Shown here one piece after another: positions 54,583 to 64,000 of a stretch of 64,000 bases of DNA. The stretch comes from Montifringilla adamsi (lineage: Eukaryota > Chordata > Aves > Passeriformes > Passeridae), in the NCBI GenBank assembly GCA_017590115.1, contig JAGGNK010011003.1, positions 3,487,899 to 3,551,898 of the forward strand, given 5' to 3'. Both the position numbers and the translations under genes were made by a program. Below the pieces are notes generated by a model. The model was not told where the DNA came from. It saw only the letters and a program-made list of their open reading frames with translations, and made no database searches. Within the stretch, counting starts at the first letter, position 1. Every line of letters starts with the position of its first letter.

Positions 54583-55129
54583 GGAAGAGAAGGGGGAAAT
54601 AATGGCTGTGTGGAGGCTGAAGGAGAATCCTGCCACCCATCTGAGTGGGCTGGAGGTGAGGCTGGGCAAGCTACATGCAGCTCAAAAAATATCCCTGCAG
54701 CCCTCTCCACTCAAGTCGGGGAAGTCAGCAGTCCCCAAACTCATATCCATGATCCATCACTTTGTTTTGCCTCCTGGCAACTGCAGAGGGGGAGGCATGA
54801 GGTGGGAGGAAGGGGTGAGTGGAAGACTAATTGCAGCTACACCTGGGGACCTTGGGCACTGCAGGTATTTCAGACAGAAAAAAGTAATTTTCAACAGCAA
54901 ATTGGTACCTGGGTCCTTAATGTCAGCCTTCAGCTCCAGAAAGAACAGCGACCTGTGGTGATGCCTCAGCACGGTGTGAGCAGCACAAGCCCATGCAGCA
55001 AGGCAGGACCAGGATCAGGACCAGGACCAGGACAGGGTCCTGTCATTACTGTAGCCCCGGTGATGAAGCTCGCAAGGGGCTCGCGGAGGCCTTGATGCAA
55101 CAGTTTAACAGCAGTGTTTAAGAAGAGGA
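54583..55129. other. Unique DNA with a small CAGGAC repeat
   Basis: Single-copy DNA. Bases 55003-55037 hold about five copies of a CAGGAC/CAGGAT hexamer. The 259-codon plus frame at 54316-55095 runs through the CR1 remnant and this repeat and is not a credible gene. Confidence 0.5.
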
Positions 55130-55143
55130 GTTGCCATGGCAAC
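55130..55143. promoter_or_regulatory. Perfect palindromic RFX X-box
   Basis: GTTGCCATGGCAAC is a complete 14-of-14 match to the palindromic RFX-family X-box. RFX2/3-type factors use this site in promoters of ciliary genes and in neural enhancers. It lies at the left edge of a CpG-rich block, the usual arrangement in X-box promoters. Binding is not shown. Confidence 0.65.
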
Positions 55144-55400
55144 TGCTACCCGGGATTGCGTGTCCTGCTACAGGAGGTGTCGGCGCTGCCTGTGCCCCGC
55201 AGTCACACTTTCCTGCCCCGAGAGAGCCCGCGGTGCCCGCTGTGCCCCGGGGCTGCCCTGCGCTCTGTGCCCCGGCGGCTCCCGCAGCCCAGCCCGCGGC
55301 GAGGCTGCCGCTCACGGCCGCAGCTCCGAGCATGCCGGGCTCTTGTCCGAGCTCTGCAAAAGCTTCCTTGCTCTCCCAGCTCCCCAGATGAGCACGGCGG
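55144..55400. promoter_or_regulatory. CpG-rich block, candidate promoter
   Basis: About 250 bp with dense CpGs (GTGTCGGCGCTGCC, CCCGCGGTGCCCGC, CCCGCGGCGAGGCTGCCG, CACGGCCGCAGCTCCG) beginning right at the X-box. An ATG at 55136 overlaps the X-box in a good context (GCCATGG) and opens a 101-codon frame. A 94-codon minus frame covers 55203-55487. Neither shows a domain. A non-coding first exon, a lncRNA promoter or an enhancer are all possible. Confidence 0.4.
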
Positions 55401-55509
55401 GATGGAGTTTACACTCTTCAGGATGCGGTTTTCCACCCTAAAGCAGCGTGTGTGGGTGTGCAGGTGCCCAGACGCTGCCCTCAGCATAGGGCACGTGGTG
55501 ACATGAAGA
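55401..55509. other. Unique non-coding DNA
   Basis: Short GC-leaning link between the CpG block and the AT-rich element. Nothing recognised. Confidence 0.35.
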
Positions 55510-55885
55510 ACACAGGTTATTCCCCATTTGGAATTACCTTGTGAGCTGTGTTAACAGCTTAGTTGCTAACTAAGACTAGATCTCTGGTAGTAATAAAAGC
55601 AGTCCCTTGGTGGGTGGGTTTTGGCATTTCATCTCGATTCCAAAATGAATAATTTATACAAGGCTTTATTGGAGCCCAGAGTTATACAATAAATGTTCCA
55701 TGCAAACACGCTCACATATTTCAATGTTAGTATCTCTCCAGTGAATTTGCCTGGCAGGCCAAGCCAGGCTGGGATTGCCACATTGCTTATTTACGTAAAA
55801 TATCATAATCTCACTTTTATTTGCATTTCTGAAGTGCCATTAGGGTGATTTGGAACATATGAGCCCAGCCAGTCGATTGCAGCTG
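55510..55885. promoter_or_regulatory. Candidate conserved non-coding element
   Basis: AT-rich unique DNA about 110 bp right of the CpG block. It has ACAGCTTAGTTGCTAACTAAG (inverted-repeat-like), AATGAATAATTTATAC, TATTTACGTAAAATATC (a TTACGTAA bZIP palindrome) and TTATTTGCATTTC (octamer-like). The motif mix is enhancer-like. Confidence 0.42.
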
Positions 55886-58263
55886 CAGCTCTCGGCCAGG
55901 CTAGGAATGACTTTCAGGCCTCTGTGGCCAAGAGTAGGAGTGGGTTTTGGCAAGCTGGTGCTGCAGTGAGGCAGAACCCACGGGGTGAACGTCAGGGCAC
56001 AGGGGATGAGCATTTGGGGGTTTTTAGGGGTGGTGTGTTTGCATGGGCTGAGCAGATGGAGATGGGAACAGTGTGTGTCACTGGGGGCTGCTGCCTGAGC
56101 CTCCTCCCATCCTGTTTTGGGGAATGAAGCCTTACAGGCAGGTTAAATCAAAGGCAGTTCTTGAAAGAGAAGGGTGGCAGCTTTCAGCAGCGATGGGCTG
56201 CAACCCACCCCTCCCCAAACCAACTCTTGAGGGATTTCTTCCTTTCTGAGTGAGGTGAAATAGAACCCATTTCCAATGATTTCATTGCTTAAAACCCAGT
56301 TGTAGCCTCCAGAGACTAATTACTTTCTCTCTGCATTTGCATCGTTTACATTCAAGTCAGTTTAAGGGATGTGTCATGTTTTGGAAGGAGATGAGAAACT
56401 CAGAGGCAAAAATCCTCTCAGAAGCAAAGGGCTCGGGAGGAAGGTGTGGGAACAGGCGTGTTGTGATTGCAGCCATTCTGCGAGGGTTTCCACCCTCCCT
56501 CCCGTCAGGACAGGGGCAGGGGAGGAGGAGGAGGGTGAGTCCATCCCTCAGACGAGCCTTTGCGCGGTTCCAGCCGCAGAGGAGGATTCTCCAGCGGGAG
56601 CGGAGGCGTGCGGCGTGTGCTCCCCCGCATGCCTCGGCAGGAGCTGACAAGCAGCAGCCTGGCGGTGCGGTGCCTGTCTGATCCCAGCTGTCTGGCTCCC
56701 GCATGGAGCTGCTCTCACAGCACAGAGGCAGCTTTGAGACAGGCAGAGGATGATTTCCAAGTTGCTGCTCTGTGCTCTGCTGCCCTCAGCCATGCCGGCT
56801 GCTGCTGGGGCTCTGTGACATTCACTGTGAGGCTGGGGTCTCGTCTGAGCTCAGGGATGGGAGGAGGGGACAGTCCCCCCCCTAGCCAGGACAGCTATGG
56901 ACATGATCTCTGCTCCATTCTGCTCCGAGGCAGGATTCCCCAGGTGTCTGTGCCTGCCATTTAAAGCTCCAAACTTCCTCTGTTGTCATCTGCTTTTCTT
57001 CTGTCTCTGCAAATTCTACCTGGAGCTGATGATCCAGCTCAGAGCTTTCCTTGCTCATGCAGTGAGGGCTCTGCAGAGTGAAAGTGGCAGAACTGTCTCC
57101 TACTGTGCCCAGCTGGGTGACCAGCAGCCCCCTGGGATGCTGCAGCTCTGCTCCTCCTGGCTATTGTGGCTCAGGGAAATGGGAACTTCAAATGTCAAGG
57201 GTGAGCTGGATGGGAGAGATTCCAATAAAAAGCAAAAACGTTTGTTTGAGAAAATTAATTGAATTTATTTGACAAATACTTGCAGATCCAGGGAGCAAGT
57301 GCACACATACCTGGAAGAATTGCTTCAAAGAAAGCCTATTGTGCTGCTGTTGCTTGTTCTGCTCCTTTTTCATTTATTTTTTTTTTCTCTTGGAACTGCT
57401 CTGAGCTGGAGAGCCAGTGACAGAAGAGTGCATTTCATCCACAGCCAACCCAGCAGCACATGGCCTATTCCAGAGGATCTCCACAGGCCATCATTGTCTG
57501 GCCCTGCCGCTGTCTGGGCAAATTTAGCACATAGCCAGTGGGCTGTTTTAATAGGAGTGCTGCGATTTCAGGAGAGCTGAAAATTTATATTCCCCTGTAA
57601 TTGCCACAGCACACCTTAGTGCTGCTGCTGTAGCAGGAAAATGGTTCTCCCCAGTGCACCGGGGACTCGGCAGAGATGCTGGCACAAACAGGATAATGAA
57701 TGCTAAGGTACCTCGTGTGTCGCACAGACTGAGCTTAAATATTGAACGAGCAGCATTCCTGAAAGAGCCACGTCCCCTCCTTGGAGAGGGCAGGATGTTA
57801 TCTTAAACCTAGGGAGCGTTTTGCCCTCTGCACACTGGGATTTGCACTGAGACCTCATGACAGTGATAATGAGATTTGAGAGTTTAGAACACATCTTAAT
57901 GCACTGTGTCCCTCATATCGCTTGTCTAAGTAAAATGAGTTTGAATTTTTCATTTTAATTGCAGACTTGTGATCTGGAATAGACATTCTTGTACTGAAAA
58001 GCATCCGCTTTTAGATCCACTCCTCGGGGCATACAATGACACAGGCACCCCGTGTCAGGCACTGCCTGTCAGAGCACAGCTGGATCCCCGTGGTGGGCAC
58101 AGCTCCACAGGCACTCCAGCCAGGCAGAACAGCTCAGGAAAGCCTCGTGGCTCAGGAATGGCTCCCCTTCTCTGGACAGGCAGATTCAAGCAGGGTTTTT
58201 TGTGCCATGACTGACTACTGAGATTGGAACAGTGTTCTCAGAGCCCAGCCGACCCCAGTTCAG
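55886..58263. other. Unique non-coding DNA, no gene seen
   Basis: A CpG-rich patch lies at about 56545-56645 (GCGGTTCCAGCCGC, GGCGTGCGGCGTG). AT-rich unique stretches lie at about 57215-57290 and 57880-57965. A T-rich run near 57378 is simple sequence. No exon, RNA gene or transposon is recognised. Confidence 0.48.
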
Positions 58264-58675
58264 ATGAATCCTAGCATCCCAGGATGGTTTGGGTTGGAAG
58301 ATCATCTTGTTCCAACACCCTGATGTGGGCAGGGACACAATTCACCAGACCATATTGCTCCAAGCCCCATCCAACCTGGCACTGGACCCTTCCAACGATC
58401 CAGGGGCAGCCACAGCTTCTCAGGAAAATTTGTGCCAGGGCCTCACCACCACCACAGGGAAGAATTTTTTCCAATTATCCCATCTAACTCTGCTCTCTAT
58501 CAATGAGAAGCCATTCCCCCCTTGTCCTGTCACTCTGGGCCCTTGTAAATAGTCTCTCTTCACCTTTCTTGTCAGCTCCCTTCAGGTACTGGAAGGCCAC
58601 AATTAGGTCATCCCAAAGCCTTTTCCAGGCTGAACAATCCCAATTCTCTCAGCCTGAGAGAATAGCAGGCTGAAT
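58264..58675 (-). mobile_element. CR1 LINE fragment
   Basis: The plus strand carries CAGGATGGTTTGGGTTGGAA, GGCAGGGACACAATTCACCA, GAAGCCATTCCCCCCTTGTC, GGTACTGGAAGGCCACAATT and AGGCTGAACAATCCCAATTC, all reverse-complement CR1 3' sequence. It reaches farther into the ORF2 end than the copy at 47931. It is 5'-truncated and non-functional. Confidence 0.95.
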
Positions 58676-58829
58676 AGCACGAAGCCTGCGGATTCCCCAT
58701 CCTAGGCCAGCCCCTGACCAGCTGTACAGTGTTGGTCAGTTCCTCATATCCCTTGGATCACACTTCCCTGGCCTCAAAAGTGAGCTCAGGGGTTTGGCTG
58801 TTGCTGCTGCCCTGTGAGAGTCGTTAAAG
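58676..58829. other. Unique non-coding DNA
   Basis: Short stretch; could include decayed CR1 sequence. Nothing else is recognised. Confidence 0.35.
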
Positions 58830-59060
58830 TCGCTGCTCTACTGGAATAAGAAGTTATCTCTAACCCTGTAGGGATTTGGCAAAGATGCTGGCACGAAAAT
58901 AGTTTGTAATGAGCTTTAAGACATATTAATGAAGAGAAGTATAATTATTATTACCAAGTTCAATTACAGCCCTTGGATTACAAATATTCTCCCACAATCC
59001 CTCAGGAAAGCAATGCATCTTGTCTCCGCAATTAAATAAACTGAGTATCAAGGGGAGGGA
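58830..59060. promoter_or_regulatory. Candidate conserved non-coding element
   Basis: AT-rich unique DNA (GACATATTAATGAAGAG, ATAATTATTATTACC, GTTCAATTACAGCCC, CGCAATTAAATAAAC) with a high density of ATTA/TAAT cores. Inference from composition. Confidence 0.4.
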
Positions 59061-59339
59061 AGAGGATTAAACTACAGAAGAAAGAATTGCTTCAACTTGA
59101 CTGTGGTGGCCCCTCTCCTCCTCCTGCCCAGCTTTCCCTGCTTTGAGGAGAAGAATCCTCACGCAGCAGAGCCCAATGGTGATAAAATATTCCTTGAGAA
59201 ACTGGTGGTTGGCTTCCTTCCAAAGACTCCGGCATCTGTAATGCAGCAGTTGCCATGCTAGTGAAATCTAATAAACTCTTGTCTGCAGTACTTCTGGAAG
59301 TGCACACCTGTACAGTTCTGCCCAAAGATGCAACTTAGG
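59061..59339. other. Unique non-coding DNA
   Basis: Nothing recognised except a half X-box GTTGCCATG at 59249-59257. Confidence 0.4.
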
Positions 59340-59535
59340 CACTTCTTCGGGGTTTTTCCTTCTGCGGTTACTGAGCGTGGAGACAAAAGCGAGGGATGTG
59401 CCCGTTCCCCGCGCAGGGGTGTGACCAAAGCACGCAGCCCTGAGAACCCTGAGAACCGCGGAGCTGCAAACGCCGAGATCGCCGCGGGTCAGGCGGGGAA
59501 GCTGCACAGGAGTGGAGCGAGGGAAGCTCGACCTT
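59340..59535. other. CpG-rich block
   Basis: CpGs are dense for about 200 bp (TGCCCGTTCCCCGCGCAGGG, AACGCCGAGATCGCCGCGGG, CAGGCGGGG). An imperfect duplication of CCCTGAGAACC is visible at 59439-59456. No TATA box or downstream exon is recognised. It might be a small CpG island. Confidence 0.38.
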
Positions 59536-59855
59536 GGTAACGCAGCAGGAACATCAGCAGTGGTAAAAGCAATGCTGTCCCCAGGGAATAGAGAGATGCA
59601 GGGGCTGCTCCAGCCTGCTGACTTCTTGGCTGGAGCAGTTTGTCTCTGGAGAGCTTAGAGGGGAGGAGAAGCCAGTGTTCAGCTGTGTGTGAGCAACAAG
59701 GGGCACTGCACTGCTTTCCCTTTCTGGAAGAAATCCATTACAGAGAGGATCACCCTGCCATGGATGCTGGCTGGCACAGGGCCAGGCTCACTTCCAGGGC
59801 CAGAGCAGCTCTGTTGGCTCTGATGCAGGTGGAAAAGAGCCTGACAGTGTCTGGA
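59536..59855. other. Unique non-coding DNA
   Basis: No repeat or exon recognised. Confidence 0.4.
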
Positions 59856-60032
59856 AGGTGGAATGGGCAATCTGCAGGTGGAACAGAAGGTCTGGGAGGG
59901 GGGACAGGAGGTCTGGGAGGTGGGACAAGAGGTCTGGGAGGAGGTACAGAAGGTCTTCAGGTGGGACAGGAGGTCTGGGAGGAGGGACAGGAGGTCTGCA
60001 GGTGGGACAGGAGGTCTGGGAGGAGGGACAGT
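59856..60032. repeat. 21-bp minisatellite
   Basis: About eight units of a 21-bp motif, consensus GACAGGAGGTCTGGGAGGAG plus G, with degenerate first units and a TCTGCAGGTGG variant. A 21-bp period keeps frames open on both strands (GLGGGTG on plus, LLSHLPD-like on minus), which is not evidence of coding. Confidence 0.9.
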
Positions 60033-62139
60033 GAGGTGCACAGTTGACACTGCTGTTGTCTCTGGCCCCTGGAGCAGTGCAGGATGCTCCAAGCTGGCCA
60101 GAGCAGGGGTTAGTGCTTTCTCTCTCTCTCCCCACACTAAAATCTGTCCTGAAACACTACTGATACCAAAATGCACCAAGTTAAGTACAAGAGCAGAAGT
60201 CTCTGGTGACGTGGCTGAGTTTTGGCAGGACATAGGCAAAGGATGACAAACCTTGGCATATGGATGGGCATGGAAAATATGCCAGTAGTGCACAGGTAAG
60301 TTACTTCCTGGGCACTGCCCAGGAACCTGGTTTACTTCTTTTCCTATTAAACAGGATAACAAAAGCACAGCCACACAGTGTAGGAGTTTCTCCTTAAACA
60401 GTGCTATTGTCTGCAGATGAAGCAGGGCCAATGTTTGTTTCAATTCCCTCAGAACCCTCTCTCTGAATGGGTTTCTTGTGCACCTGATTGTTGTTCAATC
60501 TCTCCTGCCCAACCTGGTGTACACACGGTTCCAGAGCTTGCTTTTGATCATGTTGGCTGCAGGACACTTGTTCCTCCCGTGAACCCTGCTCCTTTGTTCC
60601 TGTGAGTGTGCCACCCACGGGGAAACCTTTGTCCAAATAATCTCAGATTCCCTGAAGAGCGAGAGCTGCCAGCTTTGCTTTCTAGTTGAAGTGACAGCAA
60701 GGAACATACAGATTTATTCTTCTATTCACTGGTGGCTTTCTATTCGTGTGTCCTCGGATCAAATCAAAGTGTCAAAACAACATCCTCGGCACTCCAGCGG
60801 CAGCTCCTGCCCACCAGACAGGCATGTGAGGAGCAGGTATTTTTAGCAGAAAAGAATAACCAGCAAGGGTCATGTAGTGAAGAAAATAACCCAAGACAAT
60901 GGTAAGAAGAAACCAAGGCACTTCTACTGGAACCTGGGAGGACTGGTATCACACCAGTCACCCCTCTGCTCCAGGAAGAAGTACAGAGAGGGACAGGAAG
61001 ATGTGACAGTCAAGTTTCTGGCTCTGTGACAGTGTTATTAGAGCCCTAAACCCTCTTCCTGGGCGGTTTTTAATTCTGACTCTGTGTTAAGCATTAAGCA
61101 TTATCAGTGCATGCAGAAAAGAGCCCTAGAAATGTGCTGCTTGAGCAGGAGTGCCCAGCTGAAATCTTTCTCGCTTACATGATTAATCTGTCTCTGAAGA
61201 GCAGCTATTACACACTGGGACGGTGTCTGGACAGTTGTGTGACATCTTCTGTGCAGGATGCAAGCAGTGTGGATGACAAAGGCACGCAGCCAGCCCTGTG
61301 GAGAGGTGGGAGATGACTCAGAGCTGTGGCATCGTGTAATGGAGCTGCTCCTGGAAAACCTGCTTCAAAAGACTCGGGACACAGGAGATCAGCAGCGGTG
61401 CTTGATGGAGGCAATACCTGATGTAGGAAGTACTTAAGCAGATTGTAATGAGGATGTGGGTTCATTACCGGAGCCTCCCAAGGCTGATAAGGGAATCGCT
61501 CCTGTTGCACTGCAGTCCCCAGATGGAAGGAATGCGTAAGAGCGCGCCGCACCGGGCCGCTGGAGCCGCTGTCCTAGCATGATTCCTACCAATGGAACAA
61601 TATTGCTTGCTGTTGCATGAACAGAACATGTCTCCTCTGATTGTTTTTTCCTGCTCTTTTGAAGATAGATGCTGTCTGAGGATCCCCACTGGTAGAAGGT
61701 CCTCTCTGAGGTGCAGTTACAGCTCTTCACACATAACCTCTGGCACTGGGAATTAGTGGTAAAAAGAAATAAATCCAAGTGGGGATCTTTTGGCACAGAG
61801 TTTGCTCTGGTTCTGAAAGAAGTCATGAGAGTGGACAAGAGACTGACCTCAATAGCCTGTTCCATGGCTCCAGGGTGCTTCAGCTGTAATTATCCTTTTT
61901 TAATTCAGGGAGCTACTGAACTGTGTTGAGATTCCTGCAGTGGCTTAAACTCCCCCTCCTGTAGGACACCAGGGAAAGAGACACCTCTTCAGGAAAATGC
62001 TGATGGCTTCTTGCTCTGCTAAGAAAATGCCACCTGGCCCAGCTGCCTTCTCCATCTCAGGTGCTCATCCATGGGCATGTGCCTTTGCTTGGACCAGCTC
62101 TGTCCTGGGAGATTTCCTCTGCCCAGAAATTGGCAACTC
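60033..62139. other. Unique non-coding DNA, no gene seen
   Basis: About 61030-61110 is AT-leaning. A CpG-rich motif AGAGCGCGCCGCACCGGGCC lies at 61540-61559 inside otherwise CpG-poor sequence. No exon, RNA gene or transposon is recognised. Confidence 0.48.
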
Positions 62140-62360
62140 TTATATGCCAAGAATTAAACTGTTGAGGGGTTTTAAACTTTACGTATTGAATTATTGCAAG
62201 ACAAGTGACAGAAAGTGAGCAAGAGTTAATTATGTGACAGGGAGAGAAAGTGCCACTGTGCAGCAATCCTTTCAAAGGCAAACAGAAATATTTATAGACT
62301 CAGGACTGCACAACTTGCCGCGCTCTGACTCGAGATGTGCTACTGATTCACGGGGCAGCA
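62140..62360. promoter_or_regulatory. Candidate conserved non-coding element
   Basis: AT-rich unique DNA with GAATTAAACTG, TACGTATTGAATTATTGC and GAGTTAATTATGTG, followed by a CpG-bearing part (TTGCCGCGCTCTGACTCGAG). Composition-based inference. Confidence 0.36.
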
Positions 62361-63099
62361 CTTTCGGATGGGGCTCTGGTGTGGGCCACAGCTCTGCTGA
62401 AAGGTAGGTCTCACCTCAAGCTGCGTTCAGAGGCAAGTGCTAATGAGAGAAAATATTGGTAGGATTTTGTCAAATCAGGGTTTAAAAACATCCTGGTGAT
62501 GTCCTCTTTTCAGTCCCTTGGTGGATTTCCCTTTCTTCATGGCTGGCAGAGTGGCTGTGAGTGCTCACCGAGGTGACCCCTGCCCACACCACACCACCAG
62601 CTCTGCGGGGACAGTGCCCCAGCCCCTCCACATTTGGGGCACATGCACAGCTTGTGCAAGTGCTCATTTCTTGAGTGATTTCCCACCACACCACAATCCT
62701 TCTGTTCCATTCTGCCTTCCAAGCAGAGCTGCAAAGTGCAGAAGCTGGGAGAGGAGACAAAGACATCCTGAGATCAAACCCAATCAACATCTGCAAGCAG
62801 CCACCCCCAGTGACCCCCCTGTGGGACATCCCTGCCCTCCTCACTGCTCCCAAGGGTTACCCCGTGCAGAGCCACCCTTGGTGGGCACAGCCTCGGCTGT
62901 GTGCCCTCCACAGCCCGGGGCCTGGCCTGGGATACTGTCGCTATTTTCAGGGACTGACTAATCCTGATGGGAGCGGGAAGAATCTGTTGTTACCTGCAGA
63001 GGACAGAGGGAAGGAGATAATTCATTCCCATCCCCAAAGCAATCCCTGCAGGCAGGTTTTGAGTCAGATTTCCAATCATCTGCCTTTGGAGACCACCAA
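62361..63099. other. Unique non-coding DNA
   Basis: GC-rich single-copy DNA. Frames of 123-147 codons on both strands lack domains. Confidence 0.45.
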
Positions 63100-63480
63100 G
63101 CAGGCTTAAAAGAAATCTTTATATTTTTAGCAGTAACATAATAGTGGTGGAAATTTAATAAAATTCACCATCAAATATTTATCCCATTACATTGGCTTAA
63201 GTAATTTAAGATGCTGCAATCAACATGGTGGGTTTATATTTAATGAGCCTTGTGTAAAACAGCCACTTCCATCCTTGTCAGGTGTGTAGAGAAGACACTT
63301 GCATTCACTCAAAGAATTTTTATCTCCCCAAAGATATGGTGTTAAATAATGTACAACACTCACCAAAATGTTACCTGTCACTGGTGGAAAATCAGGCTGG
63401 GGCTCGGTGAGCCTGATGTTCACTGGCATGTAGGACAGAGGAAGGGCATTCTTAAATTATTATTTTAAATCTAACTAAGC
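63100..63480. promoter_or_regulatory. Candidate conserved non-coding region
   Basis: AT-rich unique DNA in two parts, about 63105-63245 (AATTTAATAAAATTCACC, GGCTTAAGTAATTTAAG) and 63305-63480. No repeat recognised. Inference only. Confidence 0.32.
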
Positions 63481-63765
63481 AAATTATGCTGAGAGCAGCC
63501 TGGGCTCAGCTTTTGGATGAAGTTCAGCCTTGCTGAGTATGGTGCTCCCAGCCTGTCCCTCTGACAGCTGGGCAGGGTGGCAATGCCAGGACCAGGCTCA
63601 GCTACCTGCAGGCGGTGGTGGGGCTGGAGGATACAAAGAGAAGCTGTTTGTTCCTGAGATGTCCTGTTCCAGCTGGGAGCAGCACACTCAGAGCTGCAGA
63701 ACACAACTGCTCCAGCTCCCTGGGGTGCCTAGCAAAGCAACCAGGCAAAATCTGGGCATCTCTCC
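63481..63765. other. Unique non-coding DNA
   Basis: GC-rich stretch before the CR1. Part could be more decayed CR1 sequence. Confidence 0.35.
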
Positions 63766-64000
63766 CATGGAGACAAGCTGGGAGAACTGGGGGTATCCAG
63801 CCTGGAGAACAGGAAGTTCTGGGGAGAACTTAGAACCCCTTGCAGTGCCTAAAGGGGCTCCAGGAGAGCTGGAGAGGACAGTGGACAAGGGCATGGAGTG
63901 ACAGGACAAGGGGGCATGGCTTTAAACTAAAAGAGGGGAAATATAGATTTGATTTTAGGGAGAAATTCTTCCCTGTGAGGGTGGTGAGGCGCTGGCACAG
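63766..64000 (+). mobile_element. CR1 LINE fragment, cut by window end
   Basis: Sense-strand CR1: GGTATCCAGCCTGGAGAACA, ATGGCTTTAAACTAAAAGAG, GAGAAATTCTTCCCTGTGAG and GGTGGTGAGGCGCTGGCACA. This is the distal end of the reverse-transcriptase ORF and the start of the 3' region. The frame is interrupted. The 3' end lies beyond the window. Confidence 0.93.

Noticed and set aside
54316..55095. 259-codon plus-strand frame
   Set aside because: It passes through a CR1 remnant and a hexamer repeat and contains no recognisable domain.
56337..56964. CpG patch with overlapping 114-134 codon frames as a gene start
   Set aside because: The CpG-dense part is only about 100 bp, frames conflict on both strands, and no domain or splice pattern is visible.
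1..64000. tRNA, rRNA or spliceosomal RNA genes
   Set aside because: Scanning by eye for the tRNA B-box core (GGTTCGAANCC) and for known U-RNA and rRNA segments found nothing. A covariance-model search could still find a decayed copy.

Overview
This window looks like bird nuclear DNA, probably from a songbird, and it is essentially non-coding. It contains 3'-anchored fragments of CR1, the dominant avian LINE (9364, 19580, 29679, 47931, 54514, 58264 and 63766), and solo retroviral LTRs that resemble families I associate with passerines (24686, 27406, 35029, 46505, and a less certain one near 46075). There are no Alu- or B1-like SINEs and no bacterial gene organisation. Repeat family assignments come from recognition, not from a database search.

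I cannot support a single protein-coding gene, tRNA or rRNA. No reading frame reaches 400 codons. The longest ones (13448-14635 minus, 20676-21789 minus) lie wholly or largely in tandem arrays whose unit length is a multiple of three or whose sequence lacks stops. The window therefore reads as intergenic DNA or the interior of very long introns.

Layout. 1-8.2 kb: unique sequence with AT-rich islands. 8.2-10.3 kb: a cluster of AT-rich, low-repeat blocks that look like conserved non-coding elements. 13.4-14.45 kb: a CpG-bearing block followed by a 15-bp minisatellite in which nearly every unit rebuilds a 5' splice-site consensus. 20.8-22.5 kb: a 25/50-bp minisatellite grading into a 20-bp array and then into nested, near-identical tandem duplications of 343-363 and 308 bp. 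22.6-27.8 kb: an unidentified interspersed repeat in inverted copies, a (CTTTT)n tract, a GAGAT tract, and two LTRs of one family in opposite orientation. 28-36 kb: candidate conserved elements, a 41-A run, a CR1, a 32-bp minisatellite and another LTR. 38-44.6 kb: candidate elements, a 27-bp minisatellite with 9-codon periodicity and a strong G-quadruplex motif. 46-48.3 kb: two divergent LTRs, a CpG-rich block with a perfect MEF2-type site, and a CR1. 55.1 kb: a perfect 14-bp palindromic RFX X-box abutting a CpG-rich block, which is the best promoter candidate here. 58-64 kb: CR1 fragments, a CpG-rich block, a 21-bp minisatellite and AT-rich islands; a plus-strand CR1 is cut by the right edge.

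No genes work together here in any sense I can show. The biological content is probably cis-regulatory elements embedded in repeat-bearing DNA. The regulatory calls are inferences from base composition and motif matches and need cross-species alignment or chromatin and transcript data.
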